This document shows positions 1-5,556 of a stretch of DNA of 7,467 nt, in pieces. The position numbers and the translations under genes were made by a program. The DNA is taken from assembly GCA_003476445.1 (NCBI GenBank), contig DMUF01000076.1, positions 3,384 through 10,850 on the forward strand, in the 5' to 3' direction. The notes under the pieces are model-generated. The model worked only from the letters and a program-made list of their open reading frames with translations, made no database searches and had not been told where the DNA came from. This stretch comes from Gammaproteobacteria bacterium (GTDB lineage Bacteria > Pseudomonadota > Gammaproteobacteria > Pseudomonadales > Azotimanducaceae). Position 1 is the stretch's first letter; each line of letters begins with the position of its first letter.

Positions 1-666
1 GCTACCGACCCCACATCGGCCTTCGGCGGCATCATCGCCTTCAATCGCGATCTGGATGCAGACGTGCTCGAGACGGTGCTCGAGCAGCAGTTCGTCGAGG
101 TGGTAATCGCGCCCGCGGTCTCCCGGGCCGCGATCGAGGTGGCGCGGCGCAAGAAGAACGTCCGGCTGCTCAGTGTCGGGCCACTGGCGGGAGCACCGCG
201 TGGTCTTGAGTACAAGCGCGTGGGGGGCGGGCTTCTGGTACAGAGCGCGGATGAGCTCTGCCTTGATGCCGCGGCGCTGCGCGTGGTCTCGCGTCGCGCG
301 CCTACCGACGCCGAGATGCGGGATCTTCTGTTCGCTTGGAATGTGGCGTGGTTCGTAAAATCCAACGCCATCGTCTACGCCCGGGATGGGCGCACGATCG
401 GGGTCGGGGCCGGGCAGATGAGCCGTGTGGTGAGTGCACGCATTGCGGGTCTCAAGGCCGAGGAAGCAGGGCTGCCGGTGGCGGGTGCCGCGATGGCTTC
501 AGACGCGTTCTTCCCGTTCCGGGACGGAATCGATGCCGCTGCGGCGGCGGGAATCGCCGCGGTTATCCAGCCCGGTGGGTCCGTGCGCGACGACGAAGTG
601 ATTGCGGCTGCCGATGAACACGGCCTGGCCATGGTGTTCACTGGCATTCGTCATTTTCGTCACTGA
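1..666 (+). CDS. purH: Bifunctional purine biosynthesis protein PurH, C-terminal part (AICAR transformylase), 5' end cut by the window
   Basis: The open frame runs from base 1 to a TGA at 664-666 and gives 221 residues of a protein usually a little over 500 long, so the IMP cyclohydrolase domain and the start of the transformylase domain lie outside. What remains is the AICAR formyltransferase domain, which moves a formyl group from 10-formyl-tetrahydrofolate to AICAR in the penultimate step to IMP. Visible family signatures are DPTSAFGGIIAFN at fragment residues 3-15, VKSNAIVYA around 120-128 (the Asn aligns with the active-site Asn of the family), GAGQMSRV around 136-143, and SDAFFPFRDGID followed by QPGGSVRDDEVI and the C-terminal VFTGIRHFRH. 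It is followed 54 bp later by purD, the usual purHD pairing. The frame is intact and nothing looks degraded. Confidence 0.97.
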   Translation, partial: ATDPTSAFGGIIAFNRDLDADVLETVLEQQFVEVVIAPAVSRAAIEVARRKKNVRLLSVGPLAGAPRGLEYKRVGGGLLVQSADELCLDAAALRVVSRRAPTDAEMRDLLFAWNVAWFVKSNAIVYARDGRTIGVGAGQMSRVVSARIAGLKAEEAGLPVAGAAMASDAFFPFRDGIDAAAAAGIAAVIQPGGSVRDDEVIAAADEHGLAMVFTGIRHFRH

Positions 667-720
667 CCCGGCAATCGGCGCGCGCACCTGGCGACCTCAG
701 ACTTTCGGAGTACAGCGGGC

Positions 721-2010
721 ATGAAGATTCTGGTTATCGGCAGCGGCGGGCGCGAACACGCGCTGGCCTGGAAGGCGGCACAGAGCGCGGGCGTGACCGA
801 AGTGCTGGTCGCGCCGGGCAATGCGGGCACCGCGCGTGAGCCGGGTTGTCGAAATGTGGAAATTGCGGTCGAGGATCTCGAAGGGCTTGCGGCGCTGGCG
901 GCTCGTGAACAAGTGGCGCTCACCATCGTTGGTCCCGAGGTGCCGCTCGTTGCCGGAATTCGGGATCTCTTCGATCGCAAGGGGCTCGCCTGTTTCGGCC
1001 CGAGTCAGGCAGCCGCACAGCTCGAAGGCTCGAAGGCCTTCACCAAGGATTTTCTTGCGCGCCACGGCATTCCGACGGCGGCTTACGCCACGTTCTCCGA
1101 TCTTGCCGCGGCGGAGGACTATATCCGCGCGCGCAGCGCGCCGATCGTGGTCAAGGCCGATGGTCTTGCGGCCGGAAAGGGCGTAGTGGTCGCACGGTCG
1201 GAAGCAGAGGCGCTCGCGGCCGTGCGCGATATGCTGGGAGAAGGCACCTTCGGCGCTGCCGGTCATCGGGTGGTCATCGAAGAATTTCTGGTCGGGGAAG
1301 AAGCCAGTTTCATTTGCCTCTGCGACGGACGTCACGCCGTGCCGTTCGCCAGTTCGCAGGATCACAAGACGCGCGACGATGGTGATCTTGGACCCAACAC
1401 AGGCGGCATGGGTGCCTATTCGCCCGCGCCCGTGGTAACCCCCGCCGTGCATGCGCGCGTGCTGCGCGAGGTGATCGAACCAACCCTCGCCGGGATGGCG
1501 GCGGACGGTCACCCCTACGTGGGTTTTCTGTATGCCGGGCTCATGATCGCGCCCGATGGCTCACCGCGGGTGATCGAGTTCAATTGCCGGTTTGGCGATC
1601 CCGAGGCGCAGCCGGTGATGATGCGTTTGCGGTCGGACCTTGTTGCCGCTTGTCAGGCAGCGCTGGCGGGTACGCTTGATCGTCTGTCGCTCGAGTGGGA
1701 TCCCCGCGTTGCCCTTGGTGTTGTGATGGCTGCGGGCGGTTACCCGGACAGCTACGCGAAGGGCGACGTCATCGATGGTCTGGAACATGCGCCGGCAGAG
1801 GATCTGCGGGTCTTTCACGCGGGGACCCGTCTCGAAGGCGACCGTGTGGTCACAAACGGCGGGCGCGTGCTCTGTGTCGTCGGGCTTGGTGCGGACGCGG
1901 CGACCGCGCAGCGCCGCGCCTATGTCGGGGTCGCGGACATTCGTTGGCGCAACTGCTACTACCGCCGTGATATCGGCCATCGCGCGGTGGCTCGGGGGCG
2001 GTCGAGCTAG
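721..2010 (+). CDS. purD: Phosphoribosylamine--glycine ligase (GAR synthetase)
   Basis: The protein has 429 residues, the normal length for PurD. It joins phosphoribosylamine and glycine using ATP to make GAR, the second step of de novo purine synthesis, in the cytosol. Domains in order: an N-terminal PurD domain beginning with the glycine-rich GSGGREHA at residues 7-14; PEVPLVAGI at 72-80; an ATP-grasp domain from about 100 to 300 with VVKADGLAAGKGVVVA at 143-158, EEFLVGEEASF at 187-197, QDHKTRDDGDLGPNTGGMGA at 213-232 and IEFNCRFGDPEAQ at 285-297, where E286 and N288 are the expected metal ligands; and a C-terminal domain ending in YYRRDIGHRAVA. The ATG at 721 is supported by GGAG at 707-710 and by starting directly on the conserved KILVIGSGG. 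Probably co-transcribed with purH. No terminator is visible after it. Confidence 0.97.
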   Translation: MKILVIGSGGREHALAWKAAQSAGVTEVLVAPGNAGTAREPGCRNVEIAVEDLEGLAALAAREQVALTIVGPEVPLVAGIRDLFDRKGLACFGPSQAAAQLEGSKAFTKDFLARHGIPTAAYATFSDLAAAEDYIRARSAPIVVKADGLAAGKGVVVARSEAEALAAVRDMLGEGTFGAAGHRVVIEEFLVGEEASFICLCDGRHAVPFASSQDHKTRDDGDLGPNTGGMGAYSPAPVVTPAVHARVLREVIEPTLAGMAADGHPYVGFLYAGLMIAPDGSPRVIEFNCRFGDPEAQPVMMRLRSDLVAACQAALAGTLDRLSLEWDPRVALGVVMAAGGYPDSYAKGDVIDGLEHAPAEDLRVFHAGTRLEGDRVVTNGGRVLCVVGLGADAATAQRRAYVGVADIRWRNCYYRRDIGHRAVARGRSS

Positions 2011-2062
2011 CGCTGGTCGTCGGCAATCTGATCGCGGACAATGAGGCAGCTCTCGGAAACGC

Positions 2063-2074
2063 TGCAGCGCTGCA
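2063..2074. repeat. 12-bp perfect palindrome just before a ribosome binding site
   Basis: TGCAGCGCTGCA reads identically on both strands and ends two bases before the AGGAG of the first small membrane protein gene. It could be a protein-binding site or a small structure affecting translation. A 12-bp palindrome can also occur by chance in GC-rich DNA, so the functional reading is weak. Confidence 0.3.
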
Positions 2075-2075
2075 C

Positions 2076-2080
2076 AGGAG
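2076..2080 (+). promoter_or_regulatory. Ribosome binding site that fixes the GTG start at 2090
   Basis: AGGAG lies 9 nt before the GTG at 2090. The two ATG triplets just downstream (2094 and 2097) are both in other frames, so GTG is the best-supported start for the first small membrane protein. Confidence 0.7.
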
Positions 2081-2089
2081 ACAGTCATC

Positions 2090-2413
2090 GTGAATGATGC
2101 AGGCGGGTTCAAGGATGTGAAAGTCTGGATTCTGCTAGCGCTCGGCGTTGCCGCCGTGGTGCTGCTCGCGCTCAACGTGTCGCTCTCGGGCGCGAACCGG
2201 GCGCGTCTGGCGGAGGTAACGGAACGGCAGGCGTTCATCAACGACACTATCCGCTTGAGTTCGTTCAGCACGCAGTTCATCCAGTCGCTTGCAACCTTGG
2301 CGGCGAATACGGGCGACCAGGCGATCCGCGATGTACTAGCCAAGCACGGCGTCACGTTCGAGGTACAACCCCCCGCGGCATCTGAAGCGACCGCCGAGGA
2401 GAGCAAGCCATGA
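2090..2413 (+). CDS. Small single-pass membrane protein, unrecognised (first of a related pair)
   Basis: I do not recognise this 107-residue protein. It starts with a short, mostly polar N-terminus (residues 1-11), then one strongly hydrophobic segment at about 12-34 (VWILLALGVAAVVLLALNV). A polar, probably helical region follows at about 35-85, and a Pro/Ala/Glu-rich tail ends in EESKP. There is no signal-peptide cleavage motif or lipobox, so a membrane anchor is likelier than secretion. Residues 79-90 (IRDVLAKHGVTF) closely resemble residues 84-95 of the next gene product. The GTG start has an AGGAG 9 nt upstream. Its stop overlaps the next start as ATGA, which implies translational coupling. 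It lies 79 bp after purD and may share its transcript or have its own promoter. The topology and packing support a real gene, but its function is unknown. Confidence 0.8.
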   Translation: MNDAGGFKDVKVWILLALGVAAVVLLALNVSLSGANRARLAEVTERQAFINDTIRLSSFSTQFIQSLATLAANTGDQAIRDVLAKHGVTFEVQPPAASEATAEESKP

Positions 2414-2739
2414 GCAGTTCTTCGAGCGCCGGAATGTCCTGGGGCACGTTTGTCGTCATCCTGCTCCTGGGCGGCACCTATGTCGCCCAGCTCACCTTTA
2501 CGCAGACTCAGCTGCGCAAGGAAAGCGCACAGATCGAGCAGCAGTTCGAGCAGCAGGAGAGCCAGAAGGAGAGTGCGGAGAAACTGCGTTCCCAGCTCGA
2601 GGGCATCGCCGTTGATGTAGCGGCGCTGGCTGAGGCGGGTAACGCCAACGCCGTGCGAATTCGCGATCAGCTTGCCGCTCAGGGAATCACGCTGGGCAGC
2701 GTTGCCGCAGCTCCCAAACAAGAACAGGCGAAGGAGTGA
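2410..2739 (+). CDS. Small single-pass membrane protein with coiled coil, unrecognised (second of a related pair)
   Basis: This 109-residue protein is not recognised. A short Ser-rich N-terminus precedes one hydrophobic segment at about 11-29 (WGTFVVILLLGGTYVAQL). A Gln/Glu/Lys/Ser-rich stretch at about 32-66 follows and looks like a coiled coil. Next is an Ala-rich helix containing VAALAEAG, then IRDQLAAQGITL at 84-95, and a charged tail ending EQAKE. The layout (TM, helix, IRDxLAxxG(V/I)T, charged tail) matches the preceding protein, so the two look like diverged paralogues that may form a heteromeric membrane complex; that is inference. The ATG at 2410 overlaps the previous stop by 4 nt and has AGGAG at 2397-2401. 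The next gene's ribosome binding site sits inside its last codons. I see no enzymatic motif. Confidence 0.8.
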   Translation: MSSSSSAGMSWGTFVVILLLGGTYVAQLTFTQTQLRKESAQIEQQFEQQESQKESAEKLRSQLEGIAVDVAALAEAGNANAVRIRDQLAAQGITLGSVAAAPKQEQAKE

Positions 2740-2745
2740 CATCTG

Positions 2746-3264
2746 ATGGCGATCACGATGTACGACATCAGCGTCCTGCCCTTTCGTCAGGTATTGGCAG
2801 GCGTGGCTGGTTTTCTCGAGAAGGGTCGTAACCACTGTATTGAGGCAGGAATCGATCTCGACACGGTGGTGACGTCGCGGCTCGCACCGGACATGTTCCC
2901 GTTCCGGTTTCAGATCGCCGCGGTAGCCCATCATTCTCTTGGCGCGCTGCGGGGCATTGAGGCTGGCGTGTTCGGTCCGCCCACGGTGCCCGAGCTCGAT
3001 TATGCCGGCTTGCAGGCGTTGATCGCCGAGGCGCAGGCAGGGCTTGTCGCCGCCACACCCGAGGCAGTGAACGGACTCGAAGGTCGGGACGTCGAGTTCC
3101 GGCTGGGTAAGAGCCGAATCCCGTTTGTCGCCGAGCATTTCATCCTGTCGTTCTCTTTGCCTAACCTGCACTTTCACGCGACCACGGCGTACGACCTGCT
3201 GCGGCAGCAGGGCGTCCCCCTCGGTAAGCGCGATTACCTCGCGCAGCTGCGCATCAAGAACTGA
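2746..3264 (+). CDS. DUF1993 family protein (DinB-like fold expected)
   Basis: This 172-residue protein matches the DUF1993 family in length and sequence. The N-terminal MYDISVLPFRQVLAGVAGFL (5-24), the middle LAPDMFPFRFQIAAVAHHS (47-64) and the C-terminal NLHFHATTAYDLLRQQGVPL (140-159) followed by GKRDYL are what I would expect of that family. Members are small cytosolic four-helix proteins related to the DinB/YfiT group of putative metal-dependent enzymes. The His residues at 62-63 and 142/144 are candidate metal-site residues, but this is not proven and the family has no established reaction. The ATG at 2746 has a strong AAGGAG at 2731-2736 within the preceding gene. The gene lies 6 bp after the second membrane protein gene and 13 bp before coq7, so it is probably part of the same operon. 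Confidence 0.88.
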   Translation: MAITMYDISVLPFRQVLAGVAGFLEKGRNHCIEAGIDLDTVVTSRLAPDMFPFRFQIAAVAHHSLGALRGIEAGVFGPPTVPELDYAGLQALIAEAQAGLVAATPEAVNGLEGRDVEFRLGKSRIPFVAEHFILSFSLPNLHFHATTAYDLLRQQGVPLGKRDYLAQLRIKN

Positions 3265-3277
3265 TGGGGTGCAGTCG

Positions 3278-3904
3278 ATGACAGTGGTGGACACGCTTGT
3301 CGGGCAGGTCGACCGCGCGCTGAGAACGCTGGCGGGCGTACACGGTCCGGTGCGTGCCAATCCGGCGGATGACGTGGATGAGGCGCCGCTCGACGCGTCG
3401 GCCGCGCGGCACGCGGCCGGGCTGATGCGTGTGAACCACACCGGCGAGATCTGCGCGCAGGCGCTGTATGAAGGACAGGCGCTACTGGCGCGGAATGCCG
3501 CAACCCGATCATCCCTTCGTGCCGCGGCGCGTGAGGAAGCTGATCATTTAGCCTGGTGCGAGACGCGCCTCGAGGAACTGGGCAGTCAGCCAAGTCTTCT
3601 CAACCCCGCGTTTTATGCGGCGTCTTTTGCCCTTGGCGCCGTCACTGCGCTCCTGGGTGATCGAGTCAGCCTGGGGTTCGTGGAAGCCACAGAGGATCAG
3701 GTCTGTCGCCACATCGATGAGCATCTCGATGCGCTGCCAACCGATGACGAGCGCAGTCGCGAAATACTGAAGCACATGCGTGGTGACGAAGCGCGCCACG
3801 GCGCCGAGGCGCTGGCGCGCGGCGGGGTTGCCTTCCCAACACCGGTGCGGGCGCTCATGCGTCTTGCATCCCGCGTGATGACCGAGAGCACCTATCGCGT
3901 CTGA
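3278..3904 (+). CDS. coq7: 3-demethoxyubiquinol 3-hydroxylase (Coq7, diiron)
   Basis: Coq7 hydroxylates demethoxyubiquinol, the last hydroxylation in ubiquinone synthesis, as a membrane-associated di-iron protein. The full set of diiron ligands is visible: E57 in HTGEICAQALY, E87 and H90 in REEADH, E139 in FVEATEDQV, and E171 and H174 in DEARHGAE. Their spacing agrees with the family (30 residues from the first Glu to the first ExxH). The 208-residue length is normal. The frame stays open upstream to 3125, but that part overlaps the DUF1993 gene in another frame and is Ser/Arg-rich nonsense. I therefore place the start at ATG 3278, with a weak GGGG at 3266-3269. An in-frame GTG at 3269 is an alternative. 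The 3' end overlaps the convergent VOC gene by 13 bp. Confidence 0.96.
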   Translation: MTVVDTLVGQVDRALRTLAGVHGPVRANPADDVDEAPLDASAARHAAGLMRVNHTGEICAQALYEGQALLARNAATRSSLRAAAREEADHLAWCETRLEELGSQPSLLNPAFYAASFALGAVTALLGDRVSLGFVEATEDQVCRHIDEHLDALPTDDERSREILKHMRGDEARHGAEALARGGVAFPTPVRALMRLASRVMTESTYRV

Positions 3905-4305
3905 CCGGTTCCGGCGAGCGGTGGGTGAAAGATGAACTGCACGGTCGTACCTTCCGGCGCGCGGCAATAAAAGCTGCGCGCGCCGTCGCGGTGCGTCTTG
4001 GGCGCCTGCAGGATCGGCACGCCGTACGCCGATAGAAACTCGTGCCAGTCATCCACGTGTTCGATTCGATCGAGGATGAAACCCACGTGGTCCAGGCGCT
4101 GGGTGCCGGTGGCGGGCTCGCCCTGATGCAGCGCCAGGTTGTCGTTGCCCGAGGTCAGGTACCAGTTCTCGGGGTCCGGATTCCACTCCACGGCCATTCC
4201 CAGCAGGTCGCGGTAGAAACCGAGGCTCGCCGTAAGGTCCGTGGAGTAAAGCGCTACGTGACGCAGACCGGTGTGCGCAGGCGGGCGTGTCGGGATGACT
4301 GTCAT
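3892..4305 (-). CDS. VOC family (glyoxalase/bleomycin resistance/dioxygenase fold) protein
   Basis: This 137-residue protein has the length of a single-subunit VOC protein with two beta-alpha-beta-beta-beta modules. The first module opens with LRHVALYSTDLTASLGFYRDLLG (residues 14-36) and the second with LDHVGFILDRIEHVDDWHEFL (71-91). The C-terminal strand is PEGTTVQFIFHPP. Candidate metal ligands are H16, H60 and H73. The position usually held by Glu in the last strand is Q123, so the metal site may be altered or absent. The superfamily covers isomerases, dioxygenases, thiol transferases and binding proteins, and I cannot assign a substrate. The ATG at 4305 has GGAG (complement of 4313-4316) 7 nt upstream. 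It lies 25 bp downstream of osmC on the same strand, so they probably form one operon. Confidence 0.9.
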   Translation of the reverse strand: MTVIPTRPPAHTGLRHVALYSTDLTASLGFYRDLLGMAVEWNPDPENWYLTSGNDNLALHQGEPATGTQRLDHVGFILDRIEHVDDWHEFLSAYGVPILQAPKTHRDGARSFYCRAPEGTTVQFIFHPPLAGTGQTR

Positions 4306-4330
4306 GGGAAAGCTCCGGCAGACGGCGTGT

Positions 4331-4753
4331 TCAGTCGCCCTCGATAATCTCGAAATCGTGGGTCACGTCGACTCCGCCCCGCCCCAGCATGATGGAAGCA
4401 GAGCAGTACTTGTCCGCGGAAAGCGACACCGCGCGTGCAACGCGAGCAGGGTCGAGGTTGTGGCCGCGAACTTTGAAGTGCACGTGAATGCGGGTGAACA
4501 CCTTCGGTTCGGTGTCGGCGCGTTCGGCATCGAGTTCTGCCGTGCAACCGCGCACGTCTTGCCGCGATTTGCGCAGGATCGTGACGACGTCATAGGACGT
4601 GCACCCACCCAACCCCATCAGCAGCAGCTCCATGGGCCGCGCGCCGCGACCCTGCCCCCCGGCATCGGTAGGGCCATCCATCGGTACTTCCACGCCGGAG
4701 TCTGCCACCGCGCGGAAGTGCACGTTATCGATCCAGTTGACGCTTGCTCGCAT
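4331..4753 (-). CDS. OsmC family protein (peroxiredoxin-like fold)
   Basis: This 140-residue protein has the OsmC/Ohr fold signatures: PMELLLMGLGGCTSYDV at residues 40-56 with Cys51, and SADKYCSAS at 112-120 with Cys117. These are the two redox Cys positions of the family, and Glu42 sits where the conserved Glu is expected. Family members reduce organic hydroperoxides in the cytosol. This one resembles the YhfA-like OsmC branch more than OsmC or Ohr proper, and that branch's substrate is not settled. It is divergent from crp across 77 bp, a neighbour arrangement I recall from Pseudomonas (PA0653 beside vfr). The start codon at 4753 has only a weak AAGTGA upstream, but it places the conserved N-terminal strand (ASVNWIDNVHFRAV) correctly. 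A separate short gap leads to the downstream VOC gene. Confidence 0.93.
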   Translation of the reverse strand: MRASVNWIDNVHFRAVADSGVEVPMDGPTDAGGQGRGARPMELLLMGLGGCTSYDVVTILRKSRQDVRGCTAELDAERADTEPKVFTRIHVHFKVRGHNLDPARVARAVSLSADKYCSASIMLGRGGVDVTHDFEIIEGD

Positions 4754-4792
4754 GAGTCACTTGCACATCGAATGGTCAGTGCGCATCTTATC

Positions 4793-4808
4793 CCTGATCG
4801 GCATCACC
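4793..4808. promoter_or_regulatory. Possible CRP/FNR-type operator in the osmC-crp intergenic region
   Basis: The sequence contains TGAT, four bases, then ATCA (4795-4806), an inverted repeat with the spacing shared by CRP (TGTGAT-N4-ATCACA) and FNR (TGAT-N4-ATCA core) sites. Against the CRP form it matches 9 of 12 positions, and the right half ATCAC is the better one. It lies 23-38 nt before the crp start codon. This would suit autoregulation by CRP binding over its own leader, and it could also influence the divergent osmC gene. Such a short match can be chance. Confidence 0.4.
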
Positions 4809-4810
4809 TT

Positions 4811-4820
4811 GGAGCGGAGG
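4811..4820 (+). promoter_or_regulatory. Strong ribosome binding site that supports a TTG start for crp
   Basis: GGAGCGGAGG contains two Shine-Dalgarno-like units. The second GGAGG (4816-4820) ends 10 nt before the TTG at 4831. The frame is closed upstream by TGA at 4795-4797 and has no ATG or GTG before 4831. The first in-frame ATG lies well inside the cAMP-binding domain. Confidence 0.7.
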
Positions 4821-4830
4821 TCCGCAAGCC

Positions 4831-5541
4831 TTGACCAAATCGACCCCCAGCACGGGCGCAGCACCTGCGCCAAAGGCAGCCGCCGGCCGCAGTCTCGTTG
4901 CGCGTGGATTCCAGCCGCCCACGGCTGAAGCCCAGGCGTACCTTGATGCATTCCTTGCCGCCGCGCATCGCCGGCGTTATCCGGCGCGCAGCACGGTGAT
5001 TTACGCCGGCGAGAAGTCGGACTCCATGTTTCTCATCCTGAAGGGCACGGTCACAGTGCTCGTCGAGGACGATGCGGGGCGCGAGATCATCGTCGCCTAT
5101 CTCAACAAGGGCGATTTCTTTGGCGAGATGGCGCTCTTTGCTGAAGAGCGGCCGCGGTCTGCCTGGGTCAAAGCGAAGACCGAGTGTGAGGTGGCGGAAC
5201 TGTCCTATGCGCGCTTCAAGGAACTGGCCGAAACCCACACCCAGCTGCTGTACATGCTGGGTCGGCAAATGGCAGATCGCTTGAACCGCACCACGCAGAA
5301 GGTGAGCGATCTGGCTTTTCTCGATGTGACGGGCAGGGTCGCGCGCACGCTGCTGGATCTGACACGCCAGCCCGATGCCATGACCCACCCCGACGGCATG
5401 CAGATTCGCATCACGCGTCAGGAGATCGGTCGCATTGTGGGCTGCTCGCGGGAAATGGTCGGCCGCGTGCTGAAAAGCCTGGTGGATCAGGGGCTGCTGT
5501 CGGTCAAGGGCAAGACGATGGTGGTCTACGGGACGCGCTGA
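4831..5541 (+). CDS. crp: cAMP receptor protein, CRP/Vfr type global transcription regulator
   Basis: Residues 27-236 align throughout with E. coli CRP and Pseudomonas Vfr. The cAMP-binding domain (about 40-140) has FGEMALF with Glu99 and PRSAWVKA with Arg109 and Ser110, which correspond to the cAMP contacts E72, R82 and S83 of E. coli CRP. The dimerisation C-helix contains R150 with T154-T155 at the positions of R123, T127 and S128. The C-terminal winged helix-turn-helix has ITRQEIGRIVGCSREMVGR, keeping Arg207, Glu208 and Arg212, the residues that read TGTGA in E. coli. A cAMP-dependent dimer binding the standard CRP site is therefore expected. The protein has 236 residues, about 26 more than E. 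coli CRP, because of an Ala/Pro-rich N-terminal extension from the probable TTG start. Xanthomonas Clp is a less likely match, since the cAMP-contact Glu is kept. Confidence 0.95.
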   Translation: MTKSTPSTGAAPAPKAAAGRSLVARGFQPPTAEAQAYLDAFLAAAHRRRYPARSTVIYAGEKSDSMFLILKGTVTVLVEDDAGREIIVAYLNKGDFFGEMALFAEERPRSAWVKAKTECEVAELSYARFKELAETHTQLLYMLGRQMADRLNRTTQKVSDLAFLDVTGRVARTLLDLTRQPDAMTHPDGMQIRITRQEIGRIVGCSREMVGRVLKSLVDQGLLSVKGKTMVVYGTR

Positions 5542-5549
5542 GCGTCCCG
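5529..5549. terminator. Perfect 8-bp GC-rich hairpin between convergent crp and trpC
   Basis: CGGGACGC and GCGTCCCG pair perfectly around the 5-nt loop GCTGA, which contains the crp stop codon TGA. It lies in the 15-bp gap region between the ends of crp and trpC, so it could end transcription from both sides. No T-run follows on either strand, so it is at best an imperfect intrinsic terminator, or an RNA-protecting 3' hairpin. Confidence 0.45.
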
Positions 5550-5556
5550 CCTGCGT

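Noticed and set aside
64..84. Direct repeat of GTGCTCGAG three bases apart
   Set aside because: It encodes VLE-T-VLE within purH, so it reflects local protein sequence and codon bias rather than a mobile or regulatory repeat.
697..1512. Minus-strand open frame of 271 codons opposite purD
   Set aside because: It has no recognisable motifs and the plus strand is clearly purD. It is a GC-driven shadow.
2011..2089. Search for a terminator or riboswitch between purD and the first small membrane protein gene
   Set aside because: Apart from a 12-bp palindrome there is no stem followed by a T-run and no recognisable riboswitch core in these 79 bases.
3125..3277. N-terminal extension of coq7 by 51 codons
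   Set aside because: It overlaps the DUF1993 gene in another frame, is Ser/Arg/Cys-rich without Coq7 similarity, and would make the protein longer than the family.
1561..3441. Very long antisense open frame (626 codons) on the minus strand across purD, the small genes, DUF1993 and the start of coq7
   Set aside because: The product is low-complexity Arg/Ala/Ser/Thr-rich with no family signature, and it lies opposite five well-supported genes. Long stop-free antisense frames are expected in GC-rich DNA.
4761..4792. Sigma70-like promoter for crp (TTGCAC followed by weakly TATAAT-like triplets)
   Set aside because: Only about 3 of 6 matches in each box at acceptable spacing, which is too weak to annotate.
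4271..4834. Plus-strand open frame of 187 codons across osmC and the crp leader
   Set aside because: It is antisense to osmC, which has clear Cys motifs, and its product shows no family features.
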